A stretch of 64,000 bases of DNA from Haladaptatus sp. ZSTT2 (GCF_037081775.1 NZ_JBAMHQ010000001.1:558001-622000), one strand, 5' to 3'. Positions 31,892 through 41,594 are shown, counted from the stretch's first letter. Translations and numbers: made by a program. The notes: a model not told the origin generated them from the sequence alone.

Positions 31892-32567
31892 CACTGACAC
31901 TGACCAAGTAGGCTACGAGCTGGAGGGCGTTCTCCCCGAGGAGACACTCCGCGTCTCACCGGGTACGAACATTCTGATAGCCGGTCCGCCGATGAGCGGG
32001 AAGCAAGATCTCGCCTTATCTATCCTCGCACAGGGGGCCACAGACGGAGAAGGCAGCGTCATCGTCTCGACAGACCGCAGTGCTGACTCCATCAACAAAG
32101 AGTTCACAAAGCGGGTACCGAATCTCAATCACGACTCGTTTGGTATCGTGGAGTCGCGCGAGTCGGGTGGTTCTGCGAAAGACGAGTTCGTCCACTCGGT
32201 GGCCTCACCAGGAGACCTGACGGGTATCGGTATCGGCATATCGCAGTTCATGCAGCGATTCAACCAGTCTGGCATCACGCAAACGAGACTCGCCCTCGAC
32301 TCCATTTCGACGCTCCTGTCCTACGTCGAAGTGCGGACGGTGTTCAAGTTCTGCCATGTGCTCACCGCCCGACTCGAAGCGGTTGGCTATCTCGGCGTGT
32401 TCACCCTCGATACCGGCGCACACGACGAACAGGCCGTAAACACCATCAAACAGGTGTTCGACGGCATGATAGAACTCCGGGAGAGCGACGCCGGCATCGA
32501 GATGCGCGTGGTTGGACTCGGCGGCAAGCGCACGAAGTGGACGGCGTACGAACCCAATCACTCTTAG
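31875..32567 (+). CDS. RecA-fold (RAD55/KaiC-like) ATPase
   Basis: 230 residues. A P-loop GPPMSGKQDLAL sits at residues about 36-47, followed by GSVIVSTDRSADSI, which is KaiC/RAD55-like. LALDSISTLLSYVE is the Walker B region, and a core continues to residue 225. The N-terminal 25 residues are polar. These single-domain ATPases are common beside HalX regulators in haloarchaea and are presumed to be signal-transduction partners; the mechanism is unknown. The start codon lies inside the response regulator gene (17-base overlap), which supports coupled translation and a shared task. Confidence 0.82.
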   Translation: METNRNTDTDQVGYELEGVLPEETLRVSPGTNILIAGPPMSGKQDLALSILAQGATDGEGSVIVSTDRSADSINKEFTKRVPNLNHDSFGIVESRESGGSAKDEFVHSVASPGDLTGIGIGISQFMQRFNQSGITQTRLALDSISTLLSYVEVRTVFKFCHVLTARLEAVGYLGVFTLDTGAHDEQAVNTIKQVFDGMIELRESDAGIEMRVVGLGGKRTKWTAYEPNHS

Positions 32568-32593
32568 GCGATGGCGCGCTACCTCGCAGTCGA

Positions 32594-35023
32594 ATGAGTG
32601 ACCAGCCGGGGGTGGCAGAAGTTGACGACGCAGACTGGCGCGACTACTTCGGCTTCGACACCCCCTACGACCAGCAGGCGAAGGTCATAGAGCGCACCAT
32701 CCGGACGGCAAAGGGGAAGGGCTACTTCGTCTTCGAAGGCCCGTGTGGCACGGGCAAGACCATGGCCGCGCTCACCGCCGCGTCGTATCTCATCCGCGAA
32801 ACAGACCTCTACGACCGCGTGGTCGTCGTCACGCCGGTCAAACAGCAACTCGCGCAGTTCGTTGCCGACATGCGCGCGCTCAACGACGGCCGCGACGACC
32901 CGCTTTCTGCGGTCGCCCTCGACAGCAAGGGTGACCTCTGTCCCTACGAGCGCGAAGGAATCTTCCCCGGCGATGCGAGCGTCCACGACCGATGTGAAGA
33001 CTTGAGAGACCACACCAGTTCGCTCGTGAAACTCAACGACGGCGAAAAGGGCGGCCTCCCGAAAGAGAGCGCCATCCCGGGCGTGCGCGAGGACGCAGAG
33101 AAGTGGTGGGACCCCGCCCGCGCAGAGAAGCTCGCCGCCGCGGCGAGACAGGACGCAGAAACGTGGCAATCGCTCAACACAGCCACGCTCGAAACGGCCG
33201 GAGCCAAATCGCCGTATCCGACCCACCAGCCAACCGCGCCCGACGAGGTGCTCGATACCGACACCGGCAACGGCCCACTCTACTGTCCGTTCGAGGCCGA
33301 CTGGTACGCCCGCGACAAAGGGTCGCCCGTCGGCTTCGAGCACGGCGAAAACGGCGTCGTAACCATCTCAGAACTCCTGCCCCAGTCGGTCGAACACGGC
33401 ACCTGTCCCCACCGCGTGATGCAAGTGCTTCTCGGGAACGCAGAGGTCGTCATCGGGAACTACATGCACCTGTTCGACGGCCAGACGCGGGTGCTCACCG
33501 ACGCCATTTTGGACGAGAACACGTTCGTCATCGTGGACGAGGCCCACCGCGTCGAAGAGCGCGTTAGAGACATCCTTTCTGACCGCGTTGGCCTCCACTC
33601 GCTGCGACGGGCGCGCGGCGATTTGCAGATGCTCACCAAACACGCGAGCAAGACGCGCGAGCACAAAATGGAGGTGAACGAAGCCCTCGGGACCTACGAG
33701 GTATCCTTAGACCACGTTCACCGCGCCATCGAGTTTTATAACGCCGTCATGGACTGGATGGACGAGCGCATCACCGCCCATCTCGACCAAGAATTCGACG
33801 ACTGGCACCGGTTGATTCAGTACGACGAGTTCCCCGAAGAAGACATCGAGATTCCGCTCAGACCGCCCGAAAGCGAGGAGATAGACGCCCTCTCGACGTG
33901 GGCCAAAGCGGAGGGGTACGGAGAACGCCTCTGGCAGGCGATGGGGCCACTCGGCGTGGCCGTCGATGCCGTCCTCGAAGAAATCGAGCCAAACCGGAGC
34001 ACGGTCTGCGGTGCGGTTGGCACGCTCATGACCAACTGGTGGGAGAACAGTCGAGCCACCTATTTCCGCGAACTCGTACTCGAATACTCGCCAAAGGAAC
34101 TCGGCGAGACGGCGAACGTCTGGGAACGGGCGTTCACGCCCGCGCTCACCATGTACAACTGTCTCCCGTCGGCAGAGTGCCGAGAGATATTCAACACCGT
34201 CGGCGGCGGCGTGCTGATGAGCGCGACGCTCGAACCGCTCTCCGTATTTACCGAGGTGGTTGGCCTCGCTGACTTCGACCCCGAGCGGCCGGTCGATGCC
34301 CACACCTTCGACTTGCGCTTCCCACCCGAAAACCGTGCGACGTGGGGCGTCGACCTGACGCCCTTTACCGCGCGAAATCGCGGGTCGCCAACCGCAGGCG
34401 AGGACAACGCAGTGCGCGAAGAGTACGCCTACGCGCTGCGCGAACTCGCCCGCAGTCCCGGGAACGTCCTCATCTGTATGCCGAACTACCGGGAAGCGAC
34501 GTGGGCGGCAAGCCGGCTGCGTGAGGAGGTCTCAAAGCCAGTGCTCGTGGACGAAAGCTCCTCGAACGAGGACACAGAGGCGCTCAAACAGACCTTCTTC
34601 GATGGCGGCGAGAAGGTGCTCGTGACGAGCACGCGGGGAACACTCACCGAAGGTGTCGATTACGACGGCGACAAACTCGCCACCTGCGCGGTCGTGGGCG
34701 TCCCGCTCGTGAACACGCGCTCACCCCGGGTTCGAGCGGTTCGCTTCGCCTACGCGGAGGCCTTCGGCTCGGAGAATGCCTTCACCTATGCGCTTACGGT
34801 TCCGGCGGTTCGTCGGACGCGCCAGGCGCTCGGTCGCGTGATTCGTGGCCCGGACGAACGTGGCGTGCGTGCGCTTATCGACCAGCGGTACTGTGAGACG
34901 ACGAGACGCGATGACGTTCGTGCGTGTCTGTCTGCAGAAGAGCGCACTGAACAGGTACGAATGACCCCGATGTTCCTGTCCGCGCAGATTGAACAATTTT
35001 GGAACAACGTGGGAGATTCGTGA
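32594..35023 (+). CDS. XPD/Rad3-type Fe-S DNA helicase
   Basis: 809 residues, superfamily 2 5'-3' helicase. Walker A GPCGTGKTMAAL near residue 49, DEAH box in VIVDEAHRVEER near 313, and motif VI in RRTRQALGRVIRGPDE. Four cysteines that would hold the 4Fe-4S cluster are in DLCPYERE (about 116), DRCEDL (133), YCPFEADW (230) and GTCPHRVM (270); the spacing between the second and third is longer than in standard XPD. It should act in DNA repair, perhaps excision repair. The start at 32594 (MSDQPGVAE) lies 26 bases after the RecA-fold gene. Confidence 0.93.
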   Translation: MSDQPGVAEVDDADWRDYFGFDTPYDQQAKVIERTIRTAKGKGYFVFEGPCGTGKTMAALTAASYLIRETDLYDRVVVVTPVKQQLAQFVADMRALNDGRDDPLSAVALDSKGDLCPYEREGIFPGDASVHDRCEDLRDHTSSLVKLNDGEKGGLPKESAIPGVREDAEKWWDPARAEKLAAAARQDAETWQSLNTATLETAGAKSPYPTHQPTAPDEVLDTDTGNGPLYCPFEADWYARDKGSPVGFEHGENGVVTISELLPQSVEHGTCPHRVMQVLLGNAEVVIGNYMHLFDGQTRVLTDAILDENTFVIVDEAHRVEERVRDILSDRVGLHSLRRARGDLQMLTKHASKTREHKMEVNEALGTYEVSLDHVHRAIEFYNAVMDWMDERITAHLDQEFDDWHRLIQYDEFPEEDIEIPLRPPESEEIDALSTWAKAEGYGERLWQAMGPLGVAVDAVLEEIEPNRSTVCGAVGTLMTNWWENSRATYFRELVLEYSPKELGETANVWERAFTPALTMYNCLPSAECREIFNTVGGGVLMSATLEPLSVFTEVVGLADFDPERPVDAHTFDLRFPPENRATWGVDLTPFTARNRGSPTAGEDNAVREEYAYALRELARSPGNVLICMPNYREATWAASRLREEVSKPVLVDESSSNEDTEALKQTFFDGGEKVLVTSTRGTLTEGVDYDGDKLATCAVVGVPLVNTRSPRVRAVRFAYAEAFGSENAFTYALTVPAVRRTRQALGRVIRGPDERGVRALIDQRYCETTRRDDVRACLSAEERTEQVRMTPMFLSAQIEQFWNNVGDS

Positions 35024-35065
35024 ACAAACCGATACCTTAGTATATAATCACATCAACCATGTACT

Positions 35066-35212
35066 ATGTGGGATGGACACACCCCTGACACTGAGCAACA
35101 GCGCTGTTGCCCAATCTGCAACCGGCCCGTCACTGGAACCGTCATCAGCGGGCCCGAGAACGCTGCGTTCCGTCCGTGTGGCCATCATATCCATCCGGTG
35201 AAACTCGACTAA
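35066..35212 (+). CDS. Small CxxC/CxxH zinc-binding protein
   Basis: 48 residues: MWDGHTPDTEQQ, then RCCPICNRPVTGTVISGPEN and a terminal block FRPCGHHIHPVKLD. C-x2-C and C-G-H-H-x-H supply a possible four-ligand zinc site. I recognise the sequence as a small haloarchaeal family but no function. Start ATG at 35066 follows AT-rich ATATAATC at 35041-35050, which serves as TATA. Its stop shares bases with the stop of the convergent helicase gene (TAA at 35210-35212 against TAG at 35209-35211). Confidence 0.7.
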   Translation: MWDGHTPDTEQQRCCPICNRPVTGTVISGPENAAFRPCGHHIHPVKLD

Positions 35213-38058
35213 TCCCAGAACGATTTGGTGCGGGCGTACTGGCGTTCTTGTCCCAGAATATCGCGATAGAACTCGTCTTCGTTTTCGCGTAACTTGCCGA
35301 TGATACGCGCGGCGTTGTGCGGTCCGACGCCGCGGGCGGCGAGCGCGATAATGGCTTGCTTGCCGTGGCTCTGGACGAGGCTTGCAGACCGATAGGCTCG
35401 ACGGGTCATTTTCTCTTGGTCGTCGTCCTTCTCGCGTGCTTTGACCGCCGAAACAACTTCGTCGGCCCACGGATTGAGCGCGGCAATCCGACTCGATTCG
35501 CACAGGGGACACTGTGGCTGGTCGGGGATTCTCCGCACCTTTTGTGTGCGTTCCCACTCCTGACAGTGGAGACAAAAGAGCAGCAGCTGGTCTTCCTGAA
35601 TGCGTTCTTTCACCGTCTGGATAACGCTCGCATCCGCATTTTCGGGCGCGAGCAGTTCCCGACCAGACGAGCGCCCGTCAATGCCAATCGCCGTTCGGCC
35701 GCCAACGGTGACGAGCTCGATGTCGCCCGACTGCATCCGCGAGAGCACCTCGGCCGCCCGTCCCACGTCCAAATCCTCGTGGAGGATTTCGCGCACGGCT
35801 TCGTCGTACACGGGGGTTTCATCCAGTGCGGCGAGCAGGCGGCCGAGGCCGAACTGACGGCGCGAATCGCCCTGCCAACTCTGGAGCGAGCCGAACTTTG
35901 CTGCGACCTGTGCGAGCTTGAACTTGAGCGCGTCTGCGTTTTTCAGGCTCAACTCAATGAGTGGCTTAAGGTGGTCAGGGTCGGTCGATTCGAGCACTTC
36001 AACCACCGTACGCGCCGTCACGTCGCGGGGCACTTCGAGTTCGATGCGGTAGGGGTCTACGTCGAGGCCGACCGACGAACCAGTGCGCTGGCCAATCAAT
36101 GCAGACAGCACGCGCCCGAGCGTTTCGTTCACCTTGTGGCCGAAACAGGCGTTGACGACCAGCGTCCGACCCTGGAATTCGATGACGACACGGTCGTCCG
36201 TCGGCACGGGATGGTCCTGTTCTCGCTGTCGAACGAGCGGCTTGAGCGCTTCTTCGATGGTTCTGCGGTCTGCGGGGTAGCGTTTGCCGAGGAAGCGCGC
36301 GACGGCTTCGCGGTCGTCGTTTCCCTCTACCTGGCTGGCGGCGACTTCCCGAACCTCACCGACCTCTTGGGCAACCTCGAACGGCACTGGAATCTCGCTT
36401 CCCGTCCACGACGGCACTTCGCCGGAGGGGTCTTCGATGGGTGTCACCTGCACGCGTTGTTCTTCCTCGTCGATTTCGGTGATGCGCCACATCTCGCCGC
36501 GCTGGATGAACACCTCACCCGCCCCAGCGAAGTTCACGACGAAGCGCTCGTCTAGCGTGCCGACCTGCCGCCCACTCGCCATGTCGTACACCTCGAACGT
36601 CTCCTCGTCGGGAATCATCGAGAGGTTCGCGTAGAAGTACCGCCACGTTCCCCCACCCTTCGAGAGCAGGTCTTTCTCCTCGTCCAGCCAGAGGATGCGA
36701 TTGTGCGAGAGCTCTTTTATGACTTCCTTGAACTGCCCTTCGGTGAGGTCAGCAAACGGGTAGGCGCGCGTCACGATTTCGTAAGCCTTGCGCCCCGAGA
36801 TGTCACCGAAGTCCATCACGATGCCTGCAATCTGGTTTGCGACGGTGTCGAGGCTGCCATGATGAATGTTCGTCTCCTCGACGTCGTTCACCCCGGCCCG
36901 GCGGGCGATGACCATCGCCTCGAAGGTGTCGTCCGGCCGGGTCGTGATGATGGTTCCGTAGGAGGTGGCATCCCGTCGGTGTCCGGCCCGGCCGACGCGC
37001 TGGAGCATCCGCGAAACCTCGCGCGGGCTCGAATACTGGATGACGTGGTCAACACGCCCCACGTCGATACCGAGTTCCATCGAGGAAGTACAGAGCAGGG
37101 CATCGAGTTCTCCGGCTTTGAACTGGTCTTCGACCTCCACGCGGGCGTCTCTGGAGAGCGACCCGTGGTGGACGCCGATGTTCAAGTCGAGTTCGTTGAA
37201 GCGTGAGCCAAGCGCCTCTGCGGTCTGGCGCGTGTTCACGAAGATGAGCGTCGATTCGTGGCCGTCCACGAGGTCGCGGATGGCGCGCACGTGGCTTGCG
37301 ATGTCGGCTTCGGTCATCAGCCGTCCCGCGAGTCGGTCGTCTTCGGCCGTGATTGCTGGCTCGAACACGGTCAAATCGACGCGACTGCCCACGTCCACTT
37401 CGACGATGGCACAGCCGCGGTCGCCGGTTAGGAATTTCCCCACCTCTCGCGGGTCGCCCACAGTCGCAGAGAGGCCGATTCGTTGAAATGGCCCGGCGAG
37501 TTCGCGCAGGCGCTCTAAGCCAATCGTCAACTGTGCGCCGCGCTTCGAAGCCGCGAGTTCGTGTACCTCGTCTACGACGACGTGCGACACGTCGGAGAGG
37601 GCCTGGCGGAGCTTTTTCCCCGTGAGCATTGCTTGGAGCGTCTCCGGCGTCGTCACGAGCACGTCCGGCGGGTCGTTCGCCTGCTTGGTTCGCTGGTACT
37701 GCGTGGTGTCGCCGTGACGCACGTCCACCGTTACATCTAACGTGTCGCCCCACCAGTCAAGGCGACTGCGCATGTCGCGGTTCAGCGCGCGAAGCGGCGT
37801 GATGTAGAGTGCGGAGATTCCGGCGCGTTCCTCGGGCGGTTTTTCCACGATGGCGTCGAACACCGGAAGCATGGCCGTTTCCGTTTTTCCCGTTCCGGTC
37901 GGCGCGATGACGAGCGCGTCGCGGCCGGAGGCGAGCGGCGGGATTGCTCGGCGCTGAGGGGCGGTGGGCGTCGAAAATCCGCGCGCAGAAAGCGCCGTGC
38001 GCACCGCCTCACCGAGATACGTAAACGCGTCCGCACCCGCGACCTCACCGTCTGACAT
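35209..38058 (-). CDS. Lhr-type ATP-dependent helicase
   Basis: 949 residues of the Lhr family (superfamily 2). IAPTGTGKTETAMLP is Walker A, ALYITPLRALNRDM motif Ia, VVVDEVHELAASKRG the DEVH box, VSRMLQRVGRAGHRRDAT motif VI. The region after 420 holds the winged-helix and beta domains of Lhr. Near residues 825-855 four cysteines (FCLHCQEW and CPLCESS) form a zinc ribbon that distinguishes this archaeal form. Lhr proteins are 3'-5' helicases in DNA repair. The start ATG at 38058 fits the family; the frame is open to 38160 without a gene-like sequence. Confidence 0.92.
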   Translation of the reverse strand: MSDGEVAGADAFTYLGEAVRTALSARGFSTPTAPQRRAIPPLASGRDALVIAPTGTGKTETAMLPVFDAIVEKPPEERAGISALYITPLRALNRDMRSRLDWWGDTLDVTVDVRHGDTTQYQRTKQANDPPDVLVTTPETLQAMLTGKKLRQALSDVSHVVVDEVHELAASKRGAQLTIGLERLRELAGPFQRIGLSATVGDPREVGKFLTGDRGCAIVEVDVGSRVDLTVFEPAITAEDDRLAGRLMTEADIASHVRAIRDLVDGHESTLIFVNTRQTAEALGSRFNELDLNIGVHHGSLSRDARVEVEDQFKAGELDALLCTSSMELGIDVGRVDHVIQYSSPREVSRMLQRVGRAGHRRDATSYGTIITTRPDDTFEAMVIARRAGVNDVEETNIHHGSLDTVANQIAGIVMDFGDISGRKAYEIVTRAYPFADLTEGQFKEVIKELSHNRILWLDEEKDLLSKGGGTWRYFYANLSMIPDEETFEVYDMASGRQVGTLDERFVVNFAGAGEVFIQRGEMWRITEIDEEEQRVQVTPIEDPSGEVPSWTGSEIPVPFEVAQEVGEVREVAASQVEGNDDREAVARFLGKRYPADRRTIEEALKPLVRQREQDHPVPTDDRVVIEFQGRTLVVNACFGHKVNETLGRVLSALIGQRTGSSVGLDVDPYRIELEVPRDVTARTVVEVLESTDPDHLKPLIELSLKNADALKFKLAQVAAKFGSLQSWQGDSRRQFGLGRLLAALDETPVYDEAVREILHEDLDVGRAAEVLSRMQSGDIELVTVGGRTAIGIDGRSSGRELLAPENADASVIQTVKERIQEDQLLLFCLHCQEWERTQKVRRIPDQPQCPLCESSRIAALNPWADEVVSAVKAREKDDDQEKMTRRAYRSASLVQSHGKQAIIALAARGVGPHNAARIIGKLRENEDEFYRDILGQERQYARTKSFWD

Positions 38059-38101
38059 TGTGGCTGGGTAACGGCCAGAGGAGGTTAAACCGCGCGGCCA
38101 G

Positions 38102-38845
38102 TCAGATGGTCGAATAGTCTCCGAGGCGCGTGCCGTCGAGAAGGTACGCCTCGCCGTCACGGAGGCCGTCGGGCAAAAACGGCGAGAGAAAGCCGTCTTT
38201 TTGCGCGTTCACCCAGGTTCCGCCGACGAGGTCGTTGAACGCGGGAAAGATGACGAACGGCGCGCCGTCGTCGAACGCCCGGCCGTGAAACTTAGCAAAC
38301 GGTTCGGGGTTGACCGTCCCGCGAAGCCAGACGCGTTCGGTGCGCCCGCCACCGACTTCGTCGGTGAGATTCACTTGCGGGTGTTCGTGTGCAGTACAGA
38401 GAACGTCGGCTTCGAGCACGTCGGGCGAGGGCCAGGTGTGTCCGTGGGCGAAGCCAACCTCACCGATGCGGATGCCGTGGGCGGGTGTCACCTCGATGCT
38501 CTCGATGTGTTCTTCGATGTCGCCGTCGTGGTTGCCTTTCACGACGGTCACGGGACAGTCGAGGGCCGAAAGCAAGTCGTGAATCTCGGCGATTTCCTCT
38601 TCCGGGCCTGCTCCGATGGCGTTGCCGAAATCACCCAAAATGATGACGCGGTCTGCGGCCGTTTCTGCTTTCAGTTCGAGGAGTCGGTCACGGCGCTCGC
38701 CCGCCTTGCTCGGGACGGACACCCCATCCCAGCGGAGGGCGACTTCGAGGCCCGCGTGGTAGTCGGCCACGACGAGCGCGCGACTCCCGGAGAGGTCGGC
38801 TATCGCCGCCGCCTGTCCGGGAATCGGCTCGACCGAACTCGCCAT
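38102..38845 (-). CDS. rpe: RPA-associated metallophosphoesterase
   Basis: 247 residues of the calcineurin-like family: VVADYHAGLEVAL (Asp-x-His), VIILGDFGNAIG (Gly-Asp), VVKGNHDGDIEE (Gly-Asn-His-Asp) and CTAHEHPQVNL hold the two-metal site. The gene overlaps the RPAP gene by one base. In Haloferax volcanii a phosphoesterase (rpe) follows rpa1 and rpap1 in the operon, and this gene is in the same place. Its activity is not known; a nuclease or phosphatase role in DNA repair is a reasonable guess. The start at 38845 gives MASSVEPIPG. Confidence 0.85.
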   Translation of the reverse strand: MASSVEPIPGQAAAIADLSGSRALVVADYHAGLEVALRWDGVSVPSKAGERRDRLLELKAETAADRVIILGDFGNAIGAGPEEEIAEIHDLLSALDCPVTVVKGNHDGDIEEHIESIEVTPAHGIRIGEVGFAHGHTWPSPDVLEADVLCTAHEHPQVNLTDEVGGGRTERVWLRGTVNPEPFAKFHGRAFDDGAPFVIFPAFNDLVGGTWVNAQKDGFLSPFLPDGLRDGEAYLLDGTRLGDYSTI

Positions 38846-40329
38846 CAGATTGCGGTGAGCGTCGATTCGTCGGGTTCGTAACACTGCCCGTCCATCAGCG
38901 CGTCTTGAATCGCGTCTTCTACGGCCTCGACGGAGACGCCGTGTTCATCGACCACGGCGGCGATGATGGCTTCGCGGTCTGCGCCGTCGCCGTCATCTAA
39001 GTCACGCATCGCGGTCAAGACGGCGTCTTCTAAGTCTACGTCTGCGTCGTCAGCCGCCGAATCGTCGCCGGTCTCTGCTTCGGGTTCTGGCTCAGCCTCT
39101 TCCTCGACGTCTTCTGGCTCTGGAACCTCGATACCGGCTTCACCTGCTGGGCCGACCTCGGAGCCGGTCGAGAACTCGGTGCCGAACTCCTCTTCGACCT
39201 CTTTTCGCTCCTCGTCGTCCATCTCGTACATCTCGTCGAACTCGCCAGGTTCGAAGTCTTCGAGGTCATCGTCTTCCTCGAAGTCGCCGAGTTCGTCGTC
39301 CACGTCGTCTGCGGGTTCTGCCTGTTGGGTCGCTGTCGCGTCGGCTGCGTCAACGGGTTCTGCTTCGGGGACGGTTCCCGTCGCGTCTTCCTCCGGTGGT
39401 TCGGTGTCGATTTCTGGTTCGGATTCCACGACCTGTTCTTCGACTTCTGGCTCGCTGTCTTCGACGACCGCTTCGTCTGTTTCGACCGTCTCAGATTCCG
39501 CTTCGGCCGTCGGTTCGGGTTCCGTATCCTCGGCATCAAGTTCGGCTTCGACTTCGGCTTCCACGGATTCGATACCCTCGTCGGCCGCGTCAGTCACCGT
39601 TTCGACCGACTCGAACGAGGCGACGCGAGTTGGCGATTCCGGCCCGGCCATCGACGGAGCAGCGTCGAACGACGGCACCGAATCGCGGTCGCCCGTGACC
39701 ACTTCGAGCGCCTGCGTTGCGAGCGTCTCCATCGCCGCGAGATAGGCAGTCGTCGTGCCGTAGTGGTCGATTGCCTTCGGGATACCCGCGGCAAGACTCT
39801 CGCTTACGCCCTGGGCCGCGAGTTGCGCGGAGAGGTCGTCGCCGCGCGAGTCGAGCGCGAGTGCGCCTGCGAAGGTTTCGATGCGCTCTAAGGTGCGCTC
39901 TGCGGTCGTGACCGTCCACCGCTCGCGGGTTTCGGCATCGACTTCGCTGATGCTCTCAGGGCGGATTGAGGTGTAGACGCGGTCTGAGTCCGCTGGCTCG
40001 AACGTGCGCGCCTTGCCCGTCACGGCGACGAACGTTGGCACGGATGCGTTTTCGAGGAAGGTGAGCGCCTCTGGCTGATACTGCCCTGCGTACACGACGA
40101 ATGCACCGGTTGGGTCGACGATGCGGGCGCGAAGCTGGTCTTCGTTCACCGTATCGACTTCCGTGAGGACGCCCACGGCGAACATCCGGTTTACGCGCGC
40201 GCCGGTCGGCGTGACGACGTAGTTCGGGGCGCGCTCTTCGTCGGATTCCGAGTAGGACATCGACGCGGCGTCGAACTCCGCGGCGAACAGACGGTGGGCG
40301 ACTTCGCGCCCCACAGGAGTTGCGCTCAT
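38845..40329 (-). CDS. rpap1: RPA-associated protein (RPAP)
   Basis: 494 residues. The N-terminal 150 residues form an OB-fold: APNYVVTPTGARVNRMFAVG, then RARIVDPTGAFVVYAGQYQP. Residues about 245-430 are a long Glu/Asp-rich, low-complexity linker. The last 65 residues (LEDAVLTAMRDLDDGDGADR and after) form a winged helix, as in the eukaryotic RPA32 C-terminus. RPAPs bind the RPA subunit encoded upstream and help single-strand DNA repair. The gene overlaps rpa by 4 bases. The acidic linker is longer than I would expect but not odd for a halophile. Confidence 0.9.
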   Translation of the reverse strand: MSATPVGREVAHRLFAAEFDAASMSYSESDEERAPNYVVTPTGARVNRMFAVGVLTEVDTVNEDQLRARIVDPTGAFVVYAGQYQPEALTFLENASVPTFVAVTGKARTFEPADSDRVYTSIRPESISEVDAETRERWTVTTAERTLERIETFAGALALDSRGDDLSAQLAAQGVSESLAAGIPKAIDHYGTTTAYLAAMETLATQALEVVTGDRDSVPSFDAAPSMAGPESPTRVASFESVETVTDAADEGIESVEAEVEAELDAEDTEPEPTAEAESETVETDEAVVEDSEPEVEEQVVESEPEIDTEPPEEDATGTVPEAEPVDAADATATQQAEPADDVDDELGDFEEDDDLEDFEPGEFDEMYEMDDEERKEVEEEFGTEFSTGSEVGPAGEAGIEVPEPEDVEEEAEPEPEAETGDDSAADDADVDLEDAVLTAMRDLDDGDGADREAIIAAVVDEHGVSVEAVEDAIQDALMDGQCYEPDESTLTAI

Positions 40330-41594
40330 GCGTCCACCCCCGAGAGGACGGCCGTCGCACGTGCGGCCGGGTCGTCGTCGGATTTGCGGAACGAGGTTGC
40401 ATCGAGGTTCGCGCCGTAGTCATCGACGCTCAGACTGCCCCGAACCACGAACTCGCCGCCCACGACGTTCTCGCGAATGGCGTCCGCGACGACCTCTTGG
40501 TCCATCGCCTCGCGGGCGGCGTCGAGGGCATCTTCGAGCGACCCGCCGTACACCTGTTCGGTGAGGTCGCGGTCTAAGATGACGGTGAGCGCGCCGGTGC
40601 CGTCGTCAAGAATCGCCTTTACGCGCAGGTCGTCGTAACCGTCTACCTGTCCGTGCGAGCGACACTGGCCTTTCTGGGTGACGCGATTGCACTCCGGACA
40701 TCGTTGGATGAGGCCGGAGCCATCGCGCACCGACAGCAGGTTGCCAACAATTTCTACGTCGAACAGCCCACCCATCCCGACGGCTTCGTCGATGCGCTTT
40801 CGCGGCGCATCGTCGCTCACTTCGAGGTCTGTGTCGAGCGCTTCGACGGCCGAGAACTCCGAGATGTTGACCGACGGAATCCCGCGGAACTCGCGGACGT
40901 ACGCGCCGGTGATGCGGACGGACGCGCCCGCTTCGAGTTCCCCGTGTGGGTTCCAGTCGGTAAACGGCAAGCGACCGGAATCGTCAGCGAGGACGCCAGA
41001 GAGGATGGTCGTCTCACCGTCGCGGCCGCTGATGGTTTTTTCCTCCACTTCGCTGACCACGGCATCGACGTTGACGCCGCGGTCCCCAGGTTTGAGGTCG
41101 GTGAGCGGCTTGTCACCGCCTACGTCGAACGGTACCTCGATGGCTTCTGCCGGGTCAACCGAGGAGCTGTCTCCGAGGTTGAGTTCGGGATTCCCCTCCC
41201 ACTCGCGGACGCCGGCGTTCGTGACGGTGACGGTGTCACCAGCTTTGAGGCCGAAGTCGTGCCAGTCGGTGTAGGAAATCTTCCCCGTCTCGTCTGCGAG
41301 TTCCCCCTCGTGGATGAGGTGGTCCTCGTTCTGGTAGCGAATCGAGCGCTTGCCCACGGTGAGCACTTTGGCCGTCACCGTGACGTTGGAACTGTCCGTT
41401 CCGATGTCCGCGATGGAGACGGTTTCGGGCGTGGGCGCGCCACCCCCGCCACCGCCGTACTTTCGGCGGACGCTCTGTTTCGCTTCCTCCAGTGGAACGC
41501 TGTACTGGACGAGGTTTTCTAAGTCGCGTTTGACCTCCGCTTTGTCTGCGCCGAGAGCGGAGGCAAGCTCTTCGGCGGTGTCTTCGAGACTCAT
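40326..41594 (-). CDS. rpa1: Replication protein A large subunit (RPA1-like)
   Basis: 422 residues, archaeal single-strand DNA-binding protein. After an N-terminal helical part (residues 1-70) there are three OB-folds, at about 70-165, 170-270 and 275-385. GKISYTDWHDFGLKAGDTV and GRLPFTDWNPHGELEAGASV are the paired conserved stretches in the first two. A zinc site follows the third with CPECNRVTQKGQCRSHG. The arrangement and the rpap/rpe neighbours match the Haloferax RPA1 operon, so I use rpa1. The ATG at 41594 (MSLEDTAEEL) is chosen; an extension upstream is not conserved. Confidence 0.93.
   Translation of the reverse strand: MSLEDTAEELASALGADKAEVKRDLENLVQYSVPLEEAKQSVRRKYGGGGGGAPTPETVSIADIGTDSSNVTVTAKVLTVGKRSIRYQNEDHLIHEGELADETGKISYTDWHDFGLKAGDTVTVTNAGVREWEGNPELNLGDSSSVDPAEAIEVPFDVGGDKPLTDLKPGDRGVNVDAVVSEVEEKTISGRDGETTILSGVLADDSGRLPFTDWNPHGELEAGASVRITGAYVREFRGIPSVNISEFSAVEALDTDLEVSDDAPRKRIDEAVGMGGLFDVEIVGNLLSVRDGSGLIQRCPECNRVTQKGQCRSHGQVDGYDDLRVKAILDDGTGALTVILDRDLTEQVYGGSLEDALDAAREAMDQEVVADAIRENVVGGEFVVRGSLSVDDYGANLDATSFRKSDDDPAARATAVLSGVDA

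Noticed and set aside
38963-39891. Long serine-rich or arginine-rich reading frames opposite the RPAP gene
   Set aside because: They are complements of the Glu/Asp-rich linker codons; RPAP has clear domains and operon context.
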